Under the pieces are notes generated by a model. That model ran no database searches, was not told the DNA's origin, and worked only from the letters and a program-made list of their open reading frames with translations. From 12-FULL-44-12b sp964348525 (lineage in GTDB: Bacteria > Patescibacteriota > Minisyncoccia > Phycocordibacterales > Zambryskibacteraceae), in assembly GCA_964348525.1 (NCBI GenBank), contig CAYGCY010000008.1, forward strand, positions 1 to 19,021: a stretch of 19,021 nucleotides of DNA, read 5' to 3'. The translations under genes and the position numbers were made by a program. Positions 1 through 6,249 of this stretch are shown one piece after another (position 1 is the stretch's first letter; each line of letters opens with the position of its first letter).

Positions 1-2
1 TT

Positions 3-1109
3 ATAAGGGAAGAAATGAATGCTATTGGAGGTATAGAAATGAAAACCTCTGTTCTTCAAAACAAAGAAGTTTGGGAAAAAACAAATAGATGGGACGACAA
101 TGTGGTAGACAACTGGTTTAAAACCAAGCTAAAAAATGGGGGAGAGGTTGGGCTTTCATTTACCAATGAAGAAGCATACTCAAATATTTTAAAACAGTAC
201 GTATCTTCATACAAAGATTTACCCGCATACCCATACGATTTCAAAGAAATTTTTAGAAATGAAGCAAGAAGCAAGTCTGGGATTATGAGAGGTAGAGAGT
301 TTTACTGGAAAGCTCTGTATTCGTTTTCTAGAGATGAAAATGAGCATAACAAATTTTATGTTGAGGCAACAGAAGCCTATAAAAAGATTTTTAATCGTGC
401 TGGCATAGGAGATAAAACATATGTGACATATGCATCTGGCGGAACTTTTTCGAAGTTTTCTCACGAATTTCAAACTATTTGTGATACAGGAGAAGACACT
501 ATCTATATAAACAAAGATGATGAAGGGAAAGGTCTTCAAATGGACCCAAATCACGCGGCCATCAATAAGGAAATTTTTACAGATGATTTGAAGAAGGATT
601 TAAATCTTTCGGGGGACTTTGTTGAAAGAAAGGCGATTGAAGTTGGAAATATTTTTACTCTTGGAACCAAATTTTCAGAACCATTTGATTTGAAATATAA
701 GAATGAAAAAGGAGAAAGTAGCGCAGTGTTTATGGGCTCTTATGGAATAGGTTTGGGTCGTCTTATGGGCACAATCGTTGAGCTTTTGTCTGACGAAAAA
801 GGTATAGTGTGGCCTCGTGAAATTTCTCCCTTTGATGTTCATTTGGTTTATGTATCTTCAGAAAATGAAGAAATAAAAAAGGAGGCTGATTTGCTATACA
901 AAGAGCTTGTTTCTAAAGGCATTGATGTCCTTTATGATGACCGTGATTTAAGGGCTGGTGAAAAGTTTGCTGAAAGTGATCTTTTAGGGATAACATCGCG
1001 CATCATTGTGAGTGAAAGGTCAAATAAAACTTCCTTGTATGAACTGGTTGACAGAAAGACCGGTAAAACAGAGAATGTCTCTGCGAATGAGCTCTTAAAA
1101 AGGCTCTAG
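3..1109 (+). CDS. proS: Prolyl-tRNA synthetase, 3' part (5' end outside the window)
   Basis: Charges tRNA-Pro with proline in the cytoplasm. The frame is open to the left edge and the first visible residues (IREEMNAIGG) are already inside the class II catalytic core, so the true start lies upstream; the ATG at 15 is internal. Visible marks are FTNEEAY (about 168-188), class II motif 2 FRNEARSKSG followed by RGREF (about 252-302), SHEFQ, EVGNIFTLGTKFSEPF and motif 3 GSYGIGLGR (about 738-764). A C-terminal HGTP-type anticodon-binding domain runs from about 831 to the stop (LYDDRDLRAGEKF). Only about 55 residues separate SHEFQ from EVGNIF, so the roughly 180-residue insertion (editing) domain of the E. 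coli-type enzyme is absent. mreB follows after 15 bases, suggesting co-transcription. The identification is secure. Confidence 0.96.
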   Translation: MREEMNAIGGIEMKTSVLQNKEVWEKTNRWDDNVVDNWFKTKLKNGGEVGLSFTNEEAYSNILKQYVSSYKDLPAYPYDFKEIFRNEARSKSGIMRGREFYWKALYSFSRDENEHNKFYVEATEAYKKIFNRAGIGDKTYVTYASGGTFSKFSHEFQTICDTGEDTIYINKDDEGKGLQMDPNHAAINKEIFTDDLKKDLNLSGDFVERKAIEVGNIFTLGTKFSEPFDLKYKNEKGESSAVFMGSYGIGLGRLMGTIVELLSDEKGIVWPREISPFDVHLVYVSSENEEIKKEADLLYKELVSKGIDVLYDDRDLRAGEKFAESDLLGITSRIIVSERSNKTSLYELVDRKTGKTENVSANELLKRL

Positions 1110-1124
1110 GCTTTATTATTGAAA

Positions 1125-2201
1125 ATGGCAGAAAAAAAAGAAACCAGTTTTAAAGAACGGGTTAGGCGAAAACTATCAAATGACATTGGTATTGATTTAG
1201 GCACTGCAAATACTGTGGTTTTTGTGAAAGGGAAGGGGGTAGTCATAAACGAACCTTCTGTTGTTGCTGTAAATCAAAAAACAGGTTCTGTAGTTGCAAT
1301 AGGAAGAGAGGCACGCGACATGCTCGGCAGAACTCCCACTCACATAACAGCCGTTAAGCCTATTGTAGACGGTGTTATATCTGATTTCGAAGTGACAGAA
1401 GAAATGATTTCTTACTTACTGTCTAATGCGCAGGCTGGGAATAAAAAGTTGCTAGGTCCTAGGGTTGTTGTTGGGGTGCCATCAGGTATTACAAATGTAG
1501 AAATACGAGCCGTAAGAGATGCCACCCATAATGCGGGAGCATCCGAGGTTCATATTGTAGAAGAGCCCATGGCCGCCGCTATAGGTATGAGGCTTCCTGT
1601 TAAAGACCCTGTGGGGAATATGATTATAGATATAGGTGGAGGTACCGCAGATGTTGCTGTAATTTCTCTGTCTGGAATTGTACGCGCAAAAAATATTCGA
1701 ATAGCTGGAGACACCTTCAATGAAAATATAGTCTCTTACATAAGAAATGAATTTAAAGTTCTGATAGGAAATAAATCAGCAGAAGAAATAAAAATGGCCA
1801 TCGGTTCTGTAATGCTTGATGACGAGGGGGCGGAGGCTGTCGTTAGGGGGAGGGACTTGGTAACCGGCTTGCCTCGTGAAGTTGCCGTTACAGATTCTGA
1901 TATAAGAGAGGCGATAGGTGCTTCTATCGGGATGATAATAGAGGGGGCCCGTGAAGTACTAGAAACCACACCCCCCGAAATTTTGTCTGATGTGATGCAC
2001 AGAGGAGTCCACATTTCGGGAGGAGGAGCGCTTTTTAGAGGACTACCAGAGCTTTTTGAGCATGAGCTCAAGATACCTGTTCATGTGCCTCCTGACCCAC
2101 TTTTAGCGGTTGTACGTGGTACTGCTGCCATACTCGAAGATATCCCTTATTGGGAAGATATACTTATAGCCAATGAAGACGAAATATCACCCATCTCGTA
2201 A
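1125..2201 (+). CDS. mreB: Rod shape-determining actin homologue MreB
   Basis: Membrane-associated bacterial actin that orients the peptidoglycan elongation machinery. The 358-residue protein has a basic, probably amphipathic N-terminus (about residues 8-18), the first phosphate loop IGIDLGTANT (21-30), the second phosphate motif DIGGGTAD (169-176) and the adenosine-site motif HISGGGALFRGL near the C-terminus. I chose the ATG at 1125. An in-frame TTG at 1119 would add only two residues and neither start has a Shine-Dalgarno sequence. The 3' end overlaps mreC by 29 bases, which implies translational coupling. The length is close to the family norm (about 340-350). It is the first gene of an mreB-mreC-mreD-like-mrdA block. 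Confidence 0.97.
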   Translation: MAEKKETSFKERVRRKLSNDIGIDLGTANTVVFVKGKGVVINEPSVVAVNQKTGSVVAIGREARDMLGRTPTHITAVKPIVDGVISDFEVTEEMISYLLSNAQAGNKKLLGPRVVVGVPSGITNVEIRAVRDATHNAGASEVHIVEEPMAAAIGMRLPVKDPVGNMIIDIGGGTADVAVISLSGIVRAKNIRIAGDTFNENIVSYIRNEFKVLIGNKSAEEIKMAIGSVMLDDEGAEAVVRGRDLVTGLPREVAVTDSDIREAIGASIGMIIEGAREVLETTPPEILSDVMHRGVHISGGGALFRGLPELFEHELKIPVHVPPDPLLAVVRGTAAILEDIPYWEDILIANEDEISPIS

Positions 2202-2946
2202 ATCCATAAAGCCAAACAAGGGTCAAATGGGTCTTTTGATTGTGCTTATTGTACTAGCTCTGTGTTCTGGAATTAGAGCCGTGAGAGACCCGCTTATGGC
2301 TTCATACTCCAATGTGGCGTGGTTTGTTAGAGGAATAATAATAAATTCCTTCGAAGCCACTTTTTACCCGTGGAAAGATATAAAACCAGAAAATTTTTCT
2401 GGTTTAGCAAAAGATGCAGAACTTGAAGTATTAATAAAAGAAAATAGCGATCTCAAAGCAATGCTCGGAAGAAAGCCAAGTGAAAAAGTTGTTTTAAGCA
2501 GAGTGCTCGTTAAACCTCCACAGGCTCCTTTTGATGAAGTGGTTCTTGATACGGGGGTTGAAAATGGAGTGGGTACAGGTTCTCAGGTCTATGACGACAA
2601 GGGCAACCTAATAGGGACAGTTCTTTCTTCAACAAACTTTACCTCTAAGGCGAAGTTTTTTTCTTCTCCAGGCACGTCTGTAGAAGCTGAAGTTTTTAAA
2701 AAAAGTGCAGTGCTGTCTCTTCTTGGGCAAGGCAACGGTTCCTTTACTGTGCAGGTTCCAAGAGATTTTGATATTCAAAAAGGAGATATTTTTGTCTATC
2801 CAGGCCTTAGAGAAAGACCCATCGCAGTTGTGGTAGAGGTAAAATCTGATGAAGAGGATTCTTTTAAATCTGTTTTTGCCCAAGGTTTTTTTGACCCCAA
2901 AACTATTACTTGGGTTTTTGTAGAGTCTAGAGAACAAACAAGATGA
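2173..2946 (+). CDS. mreC: Rod shape-determining protein MreC
   Basis: Bitopic membrane protein that links MreB to PBP2 and activates it. The 257-residue product has a basic N-terminus (KTKYHPSRKSIK), one transmembrane helix (about residues 19-34), a short heptad-like stretch (about 75-95) and a beta-rich periplasmic or extracytoplasmic part with the typical SRVLVKPPQAPFDEVVLDTG and GSQVYDDKGNLIGTV segments. The start at 2173 lies inside the end of mreB (29-base overlap) and keeps the basic-plus-TM topology; a later ATG at 2227 would remove the basic segment. The TGA stop shares ATGA with the next gene's start. Position directly after mreB supports the call. Confidence 0.93.
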   Translation: MKTKYHPSRKSIKPNKGQMGLLIVLIVLALCSGIRAVRDPLMASYSNVAWFVRGIIINSFEATFYPWKDIKPENFSGLAKDAELEVLIKENSDLKAMLGRKPSEKVVLSRVLVKPPQAPFDEVVLDTGVENGVGTGSQVYDDKGNLIGTVLSSTNFTSKAKFFSSPGTSVEAEVFKKSAVLSLLGQGNGSFTVQVPRDFDIQKGDIFVYPGLRERPIAVVVEVKSDEEDSFKSVFAQGFFDPKTITWVFVESREQTR

Positions 2947-3200
2947 TAAAAATTATTCTGACAAGATTTGCATTGTTTGTGGGCATAATGCTCGCAAGTT
3001 TTTTTGCTCCTTGGCAAATAACAGCAGTGCTACTTATTCTTGTTGCGTTGCTTATAGAGTCTCCTATCGAATATATTTTTATAACAGTAGGAAGTTTTGG
3101 GTGGGGCATTTTCACTTTTGTCTTTGCAGTATTCTGTGTTTTGGGGCTTTTCTTGAGAGATAAGGCACGTTTCGATTTTCGATCAATCTATAATATTTAA
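2943..3200 (+). CDS. Small polytopic membrane protein in the mreD position (MreD-like)
   Basis: An 85-residue hydrophobic protein whose ATG overlaps the mreC stop (ATGA), placed exactly where mreD sits in classical mreBCD-mrdA operons. It shows about three membrane segments (residues 3-23, 26-39 and 45-71) and a basic/aromatic C-terminal tail (RDKARFDFRSIYNI). MreD in E. coli or Bacillus is about 160-170 residues with more helices, so this is either a strongly reduced MreD or an unrelated membrane protein in the same slot. The role as elongasome membrane partner is inferred from position and topology only. No diagnostic sequence motif was recognised. Confidence 0.7.
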   Translation: MIKIILTRFALFVGIMLASFFAPWQITAVLLILVALLIESPIEYIFITVGSFGWGIFTFVFAVFCVLGLFLRDKARFDFRSIYNI

Positions 3201-3204
3201 TATA

Positions 3205-4974
3205 ATGGCATTGAGAAGCAAAAATATTAGAAATCTATTAAATTTTAGAAAAAAAAGAGGTTACGAAATAGATCCCGATTTGTTTTTATCTGACACCTCC
3301 AATTTAATAGAATCGGACCGTGACAAAATGGAGGGGCATATAATTTTGCCTCTGGAGAGGTCGTCCTACATTTTCTTGTTTTCTATTTTTTGCATACTTT
3401 CTCTTGTAGCTTTGTGGCAAATATTTGATCTTCAATATGTGCAAGGCTTTTATTTCGCAAAACGTAGCTCCACTAATTCCTTGCAAAAGACCGTTGTATT
3501 TGCCAATAGAGGAATTATTTTTGATAGAAACGGTGAATTATTAGCAACGAATGAGCCATCCAATGAATCTGGTGACGCCCCCAGTTGGAGCAAGAGAAAA
3601 TATTACAATTCGACAGGTCTTTCAAACATACTGGGGTATGTTAGTTATCCAAAAGTTGATAGCAAGGGAGTACTTTATGATGCGGAAACTATTGGGAGAG
3701 ATGGAGCAGAAGAATACTTTGATGATGTTTTAGTTGGCAGGAACGGCACTCTGATAAGAGAAAAAGATGTGGCAGGAAACGTTGTTTCTGAGAGCAATGT
3801 AGTAAATCCACGTGATGGGGTAAATATCACTCTTTCAATAGACGGCAAAGTGACAGCTAGACTTTATGATGAATTAAAAAATTTAGCCAACGAAAGAGGC
3901 TACACGGGAGGAGCGGGGGTCATTATGGACGTAAATACTGGAGAAATATTGGCCCTTTCGTCTTATCCAAAATATGACTCCCAAACAATGACTGATGGCG
4001 TGGACGCAAAAGCAATCAATGCTTTTTTGGCGGACAAAAAGAATCCATTTTTAGATAGAGCAGTGCAGGGCCTTTATATACCCGGATCTATTGTAAAACC
4101 GTATCTTGCTATTGGGGCGCTTGAAGAGAAAATAGTAGACCCAAATAAACAATTTTTTGCCAATGGTCAAATAACGGTTCCCAATCCGTACGATAAAAAC
4201 AAACCAACTATTTTTAAAGACTGGAAAGTTCACGGCATGGTAGATATGAGGCGGGCCATTGCAGTTTCTTCCAACGTTTATTTTTTTACTATAGGTGCCG
4301 GTTATGAAAATCAAAGAGGTTTGGGAATAGGGAATATTGAAAAATATATGACTATGTTTGGTTTTGGTGAAAAAACAAATATAGAAATAGATGGAGAAGA
4401 GGAAGGCAATGTGCCGAGTCCCAAATGGAAGTCGGAAACTTTTCCAAACGACCCTACATGGAGATTGGGAGATACTTACAACAGTTCTATAGGCCAGTAT
4501 GGTTATTTAGTAACACCTATTCAGGCAGTTAGGGCAGTTGCCACTATCGCTAATGGAGGAATCCTGCAAACTCCAACCATCTTGAAACAAAGCAAGGAAA
4601 ACGCACAACTTGAGAATAAAATGAGTCAGGTGGGTAAAAAATTCTACAAAGACACCAGAGAAACTTTGCCCATTGCACAAGAAAATTTTGAGATTGTTAA
4701 AGAAGGCATGAGGAAAGGAGTTCTCGAAGGAACCGCCATAGGCTTGTTACTTCCTAATGTAAAAGTGGCTGCCAAAACTGGTACAGCAGAGCTCGGTGTT
4801 ACAAAAGAATCTGTTAATTCGTGGGTTATTGGTTTTTTCCCGTATGACAAACCTAAATATGCTTTTGCCATAGCAATGGAAAAAGGTTCGAGATCAAATA
4901 CTGTGGGTTCCACCTATGCAATGAGAAGATTACTTGAGTGGATGAGTATATACACCCCAGAATATTTGAATTAG
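3205..4974 (+). CDS. mrdA: Class B penicillin-binding protein, PBP2 type (elongasome transpeptidase)
   Basis: Cross-links lateral-wall peptidoglycan as partner of a RodA-type glycosyltransferase. The 589-residue protein has a cytoplasmic N-terminus of about 50 residues, one transmembrane helix (about 53-73), the dimerisation-domain start RGIIFDRNGELLA (102-114), the GRDGAEEYFDDVLVG pedestal motif, and a transpeptidase domain with all three active-site motifs: S295-I-V-K298, S355-S-N357 and K524-T-G-T527. It follows the mreD-like gene after four bases, which identifies it as PBP2 rather than the septal PBP encoded at 9562. The segment before the catalytic domain is short for the family. A TATAAT (3189-3194) ends 10 bases before the ATG, and there is no Shine-Dalgarno motif. 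Confidence 0.94.
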   Translation: MALRSKNIRNLLNFRKKRGYEIDPDLFLSDTSNLIESDRDKMEGHIILPLERSSYIFLFSIFCILSLVALWQIFDLQYVQGFYFAKRSSTNSLQKTVVFANRGIIFDRNGELLATNEPSNESGDAPSWSKRKYYNSTGLSNILGYVSYPKVDSKGVLYDAETIGRDGAEEYFDDVLVGRNGTLIREKDVAGNVVSESNVVNPRDGVNITLSIDGKVTARLYDELKNLANERGYTGGAGVIMDVNTGEILALSSYPKYDSQTMTDGVDAKAINAFLADKKNPFLDRAVQGLYIPGSIVKPYLAIGALEEKIVDPNKQFFANGQITVPNPYDKNKPTIFKDWKVHGMVDMRRAIAVSSNVYFFTIGAGYENQRGLGIGNIEKYMTMFGFGEKTNIEIDGEEEGNVPSPKWKSETFPNDPTWRLGDTYNSSIGQYGYLVTPIQAVRAVATIANGGILQTPTILKQSKENAQLENKMSQVGKKFYKDTRETLPIAQENFEIVKEGMRKGVLEGTAIGLLLPNVKVAAKTGTAELGVTKESVNSWVIGFFPYDKPKYAFAIAMEKGSRSNTVGSTYAMRRLLEWMSIYTPEYLN

Positions 4975-4986
4975 AATAAGACCACC

Positions 4987-5433
4987 ATGATAAATAAAAC
5001 AAATTCACTTTTCATTTTGCGATTGGCAATCGGTTGGTATTTTTTTTACGCAGGTTTTACAAAAATAATAGATCCAGCTTGGTCGGCAGTAGGGTATATT
5101 GGCAGCGCCAATAATTTGAAATTTATTTATCAGTTTTTTGGGAGTGCTGAAATGATAGGTGTGACAAATTTATTGAATGAGTGGGGGTTGACCTTGGTAG
5201 GAGTAGCCTTAATTTTGGGTATTGGAAACAGATTTGCATCTATTTGCGGAATAATGCTTATGGCTCTCTATTATCTTGTGCTTCCATTTCCGCACCCAGA
5301 CGCACACTCATTTATAATCGATAACCACCTAATATTTATTTCTGCTTTTCTTGTTCTTATAGCTTTCTCTGGAGAAGACAAGATTACCGCCTTGCCAAAA
5401 CTGAAATTATCTTTACCCAAATTTTTGAGGTAA
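4987..5433 (+). CDS. DoxX-family membrane protein
   Basis: A 148-residue integral membrane protein with about four helices (near residues 7-27, 67-80, 85-100 and 113-128). The N-terminal RLAIGWYFFYAGFTKIIDP and the later IDNHLIFISAFLVL are typical of the DoxX/TQO-small-subunit-like family. Family members are linked to thiosulfate:quinone oxidoreductase or to redox and detoxification complexes, but many are uncharacterised, so no reaction is assigned. It starts 12 bases after mrdA and has no Shine-Dalgarno site, so it probably rides on the elongasome transcript. The basic C-terminus (KLKLSLPKFLR) is likely cytoplasmic. Confidence 0.85.
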   Translation: MINKTNSLFILRLAIGWYFFYAGFTKIIDPAWSAVGYIGSANNLKFIYQFFGSAEMIGVTNLLNEWGLTLVGVALILGIGNRFASICGIMLMALYYLVLPFPHPDAHSFIIDNHLIFISAFLVLIAFSGEDKITALPKLKLSLPKFLR

Positions 5434-5479
5434 GTTCTAGGGCTATAAATAAGGGAATTCTTATCCGGAAATTAGCTTG

Positions 5480-5507
5480 TTGACACAGAGATACCTGCCT
5501 CTATAAT
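5480..5507 (+). promoter_or_regulatory. Sigma-70-type promoter of greA
   Basis: Perfect -35 TTGACA (5480-5485), 16-bp spacer, perfect -10 TATAAT (5502-5507). The expected transcription start is around 5513-5515, only 2-4 bases before the greA ATG at 5517, so the mRNA would be leaderless or nearly so. This is the best promoter in the window. The preceding 5434-5479 stretch shows no other clear signal. Confidence 0.85.
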
Positions 5508-5516
5508 GGTTCGATT

Positions 5517-5984
5517 ATGCATGAAGAAGCAACATATTTGACGGCTGAAAAATTAGCTGAATTTAAGAAAGAGCTCCAAGGGCTTACCCATGTTAAAAGG
5601 AAGGAAATAGCAGAGGCCCTAGAATATGCTAAAGCCTTGGGCGATCTATCTGAGAACGCTGAATATCACGAGGCACGAGGGGAACAGGCAACCATAGAGG
5701 ATAGAATTGCCAAACTTGAACACATAATAAAAACAGCAGTAGTGATAGAGGGGCGTCACTCTGGCGTAGTTACTGTAGGATCTAAAATAAAGGCGAGAAA
5801 AACCCAAGGAGGGGAGAAGAGAGAATTTGTTCTTGTGAGTCCGGAAGAATCCGACCCTAGCGCAGGAAAAATATCTATCAAATCTCCAATGGGGAGTGCT
5901 GCAATGGGCAAGAAGAAAGGGGAAGAGTTCTCGTTCAAAACTCCTTCTGGAGAAATGGTGTTTGAAATCCTCTCTATCGAATAA
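5517..5984 (+). CDS. greA: Transcription elongation factor GreA
   Basis: Binds the RNA polymerase secondary channel and stimulates transcript cleavage to rescue backtracked complexes. The 155-residue protein has the N-terminal antiparallel coiled coil with the signature LGDLSENAEYHEAR (41-54), including the two acidic tip residues D43 and E46 that match the catalytic pair of E. coli GreA. A C-terminal FKBP-like domain (about 80-155) ends in SGEMVFEIL. Length is normal for GreA (about 158). The ATG at 5517 aligns with the family N-terminus (TYLTAEKLAEFKKEL) and sits directly behind the -10 element, so leaderless initiation is likely. It appears to be transcribed separately from the elongasome block. 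Confidence 0.97.
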   Translation: MHEEATYLTAEKLAEFKKELQGLTHVKRKEIAEALEYAKALGDLSENAEYHEARGEQATIEDRIAKLEHIIKTAVVIEGRHSGVVTVGSKIKARKTQGGEKREFVLVSPEESDPSAGKISIKSPMGSAAMGKKKGEEFSFKTPSGEMVFEILSIE

Positions 5985-6001
5985 AAGACATATCAAGCTT
6001 G

Positions 6002-6059
6002 GGAATACCTCATTACGAAGAGATACACCGTGCTCCTAGACGAGTGGTTCCTGATTTTT
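6002..6059 (+). repeat. Hairpin repeat copy 1, possibly the greA terminator
   Basis: First of three related elements between greA and lysS. Bases 6006-6044 match copy 2 (6088-6125) with only five mismatches, all transitions, and one single-base indel. The outer arms can pair imperfectly (GGAA 6002-6005 with TTCC 6048-6051) and TTTTT follows at 6055-6059, so it may terminate greA transcription. The loop is large for a classical terminator. Confidence 0.55.
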
Positions 6060-6075
6060 ATATAAAAAAAGGAAC
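6047..6075. repeat. AT-rich palindrome between hairpin repeats 1 and 2
   Basis: GTTCCT (6047-6052) and AGGAAC (6070-6075) are inverted around a T5-ATAT-A5 core, with a two-base interruption on each side. Its left arm overlaps the end of copy 1 and its right arm overlaps the start of the copy 2 hairpin, so the three structures are mutually exclusive or nested. Confidence 0.6.
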
Positions 6076-6142
6076 ACAAAGCGGAAGTACCTCGTCACGG
6101 AGAGATATACCGCGCTCCTAACGAGGTACTTCCGCTTTGTGT
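6074..6142. repeat. Perfect 22-bp inverted repeat (hairpin repeat copy 2)
   Basis: Arms 6074-6095 and 6121-6142 are exact reverse complements (22 bp, starting ACACAAAGCGG). They enclose a 25-base loop that itself contains GGAG (6099-6102) and CTCC (6115-6118) able to pair. The + strand has no T-tract after it; the - strand has seven T after TCC, but no gene is seen on that strand. No coding potential was recognised here. An RNA element, a mobile repeat or a structural DNA element are all possible. Confidence 0.85.
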
Positions 6143-6151
6143 AAACAAAAA

Positions 6152-6190
6152 ACACCTCATCACGGGGGAGATGAATCTCATCCTACTAAC
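6152..6190 (+). repeat. Hairpin repeat copy 3 (degenerate)
   Basis: Shares ACCTC-A-TCACGG (6154-6165) and CCTA (6182-6185) with copies 1 and 2, with a changed centre in which GAGA (6168-6171) can pair with TCTC (6176-6179). It lacks the long outer arms of copy 2. The remaining 60 bases before lysS show no clear promoter or ribosome binding site. Confidence 0.5.
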
Positions 6191-6249
6191 AAACATTTGA
6201 ATCTTTTTAGGATATTGCAAAGCGAGGTATGGGCAAGTAAGCTATTACA

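Noticed and set aside
1119..1124. TTG start for MreB
   Set aside because: The ATG two codons later is the simpler start and no upstream signal favours TTG.
2944..2949. UGA recoding (mreC ends in TGA TAA)
   Set aside because: Tandem stops alone are not evidence; no conserved gene here contains an in-frame TGA.
5440..5460. Terminator between the DoxX gene and greA
   Set aside because: Only a 5-bp AT-rich inverted repeat (ATAAG/CTTAT) without a T-tract.
6096..6125. Possible T-box leader before lysS because of ACCGCG near CTCC
   Set aside because: The required GGTGG before ACCGCG is absent, no specifier stem is visible, and the motif occurs in a repeated element rather than once.
6074..6142. 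Insertion element or integron attC site
   Set aside because: No transposase, no target-site duplication beside the arms, and no RYYYAAC/GTTRRRY core sites.
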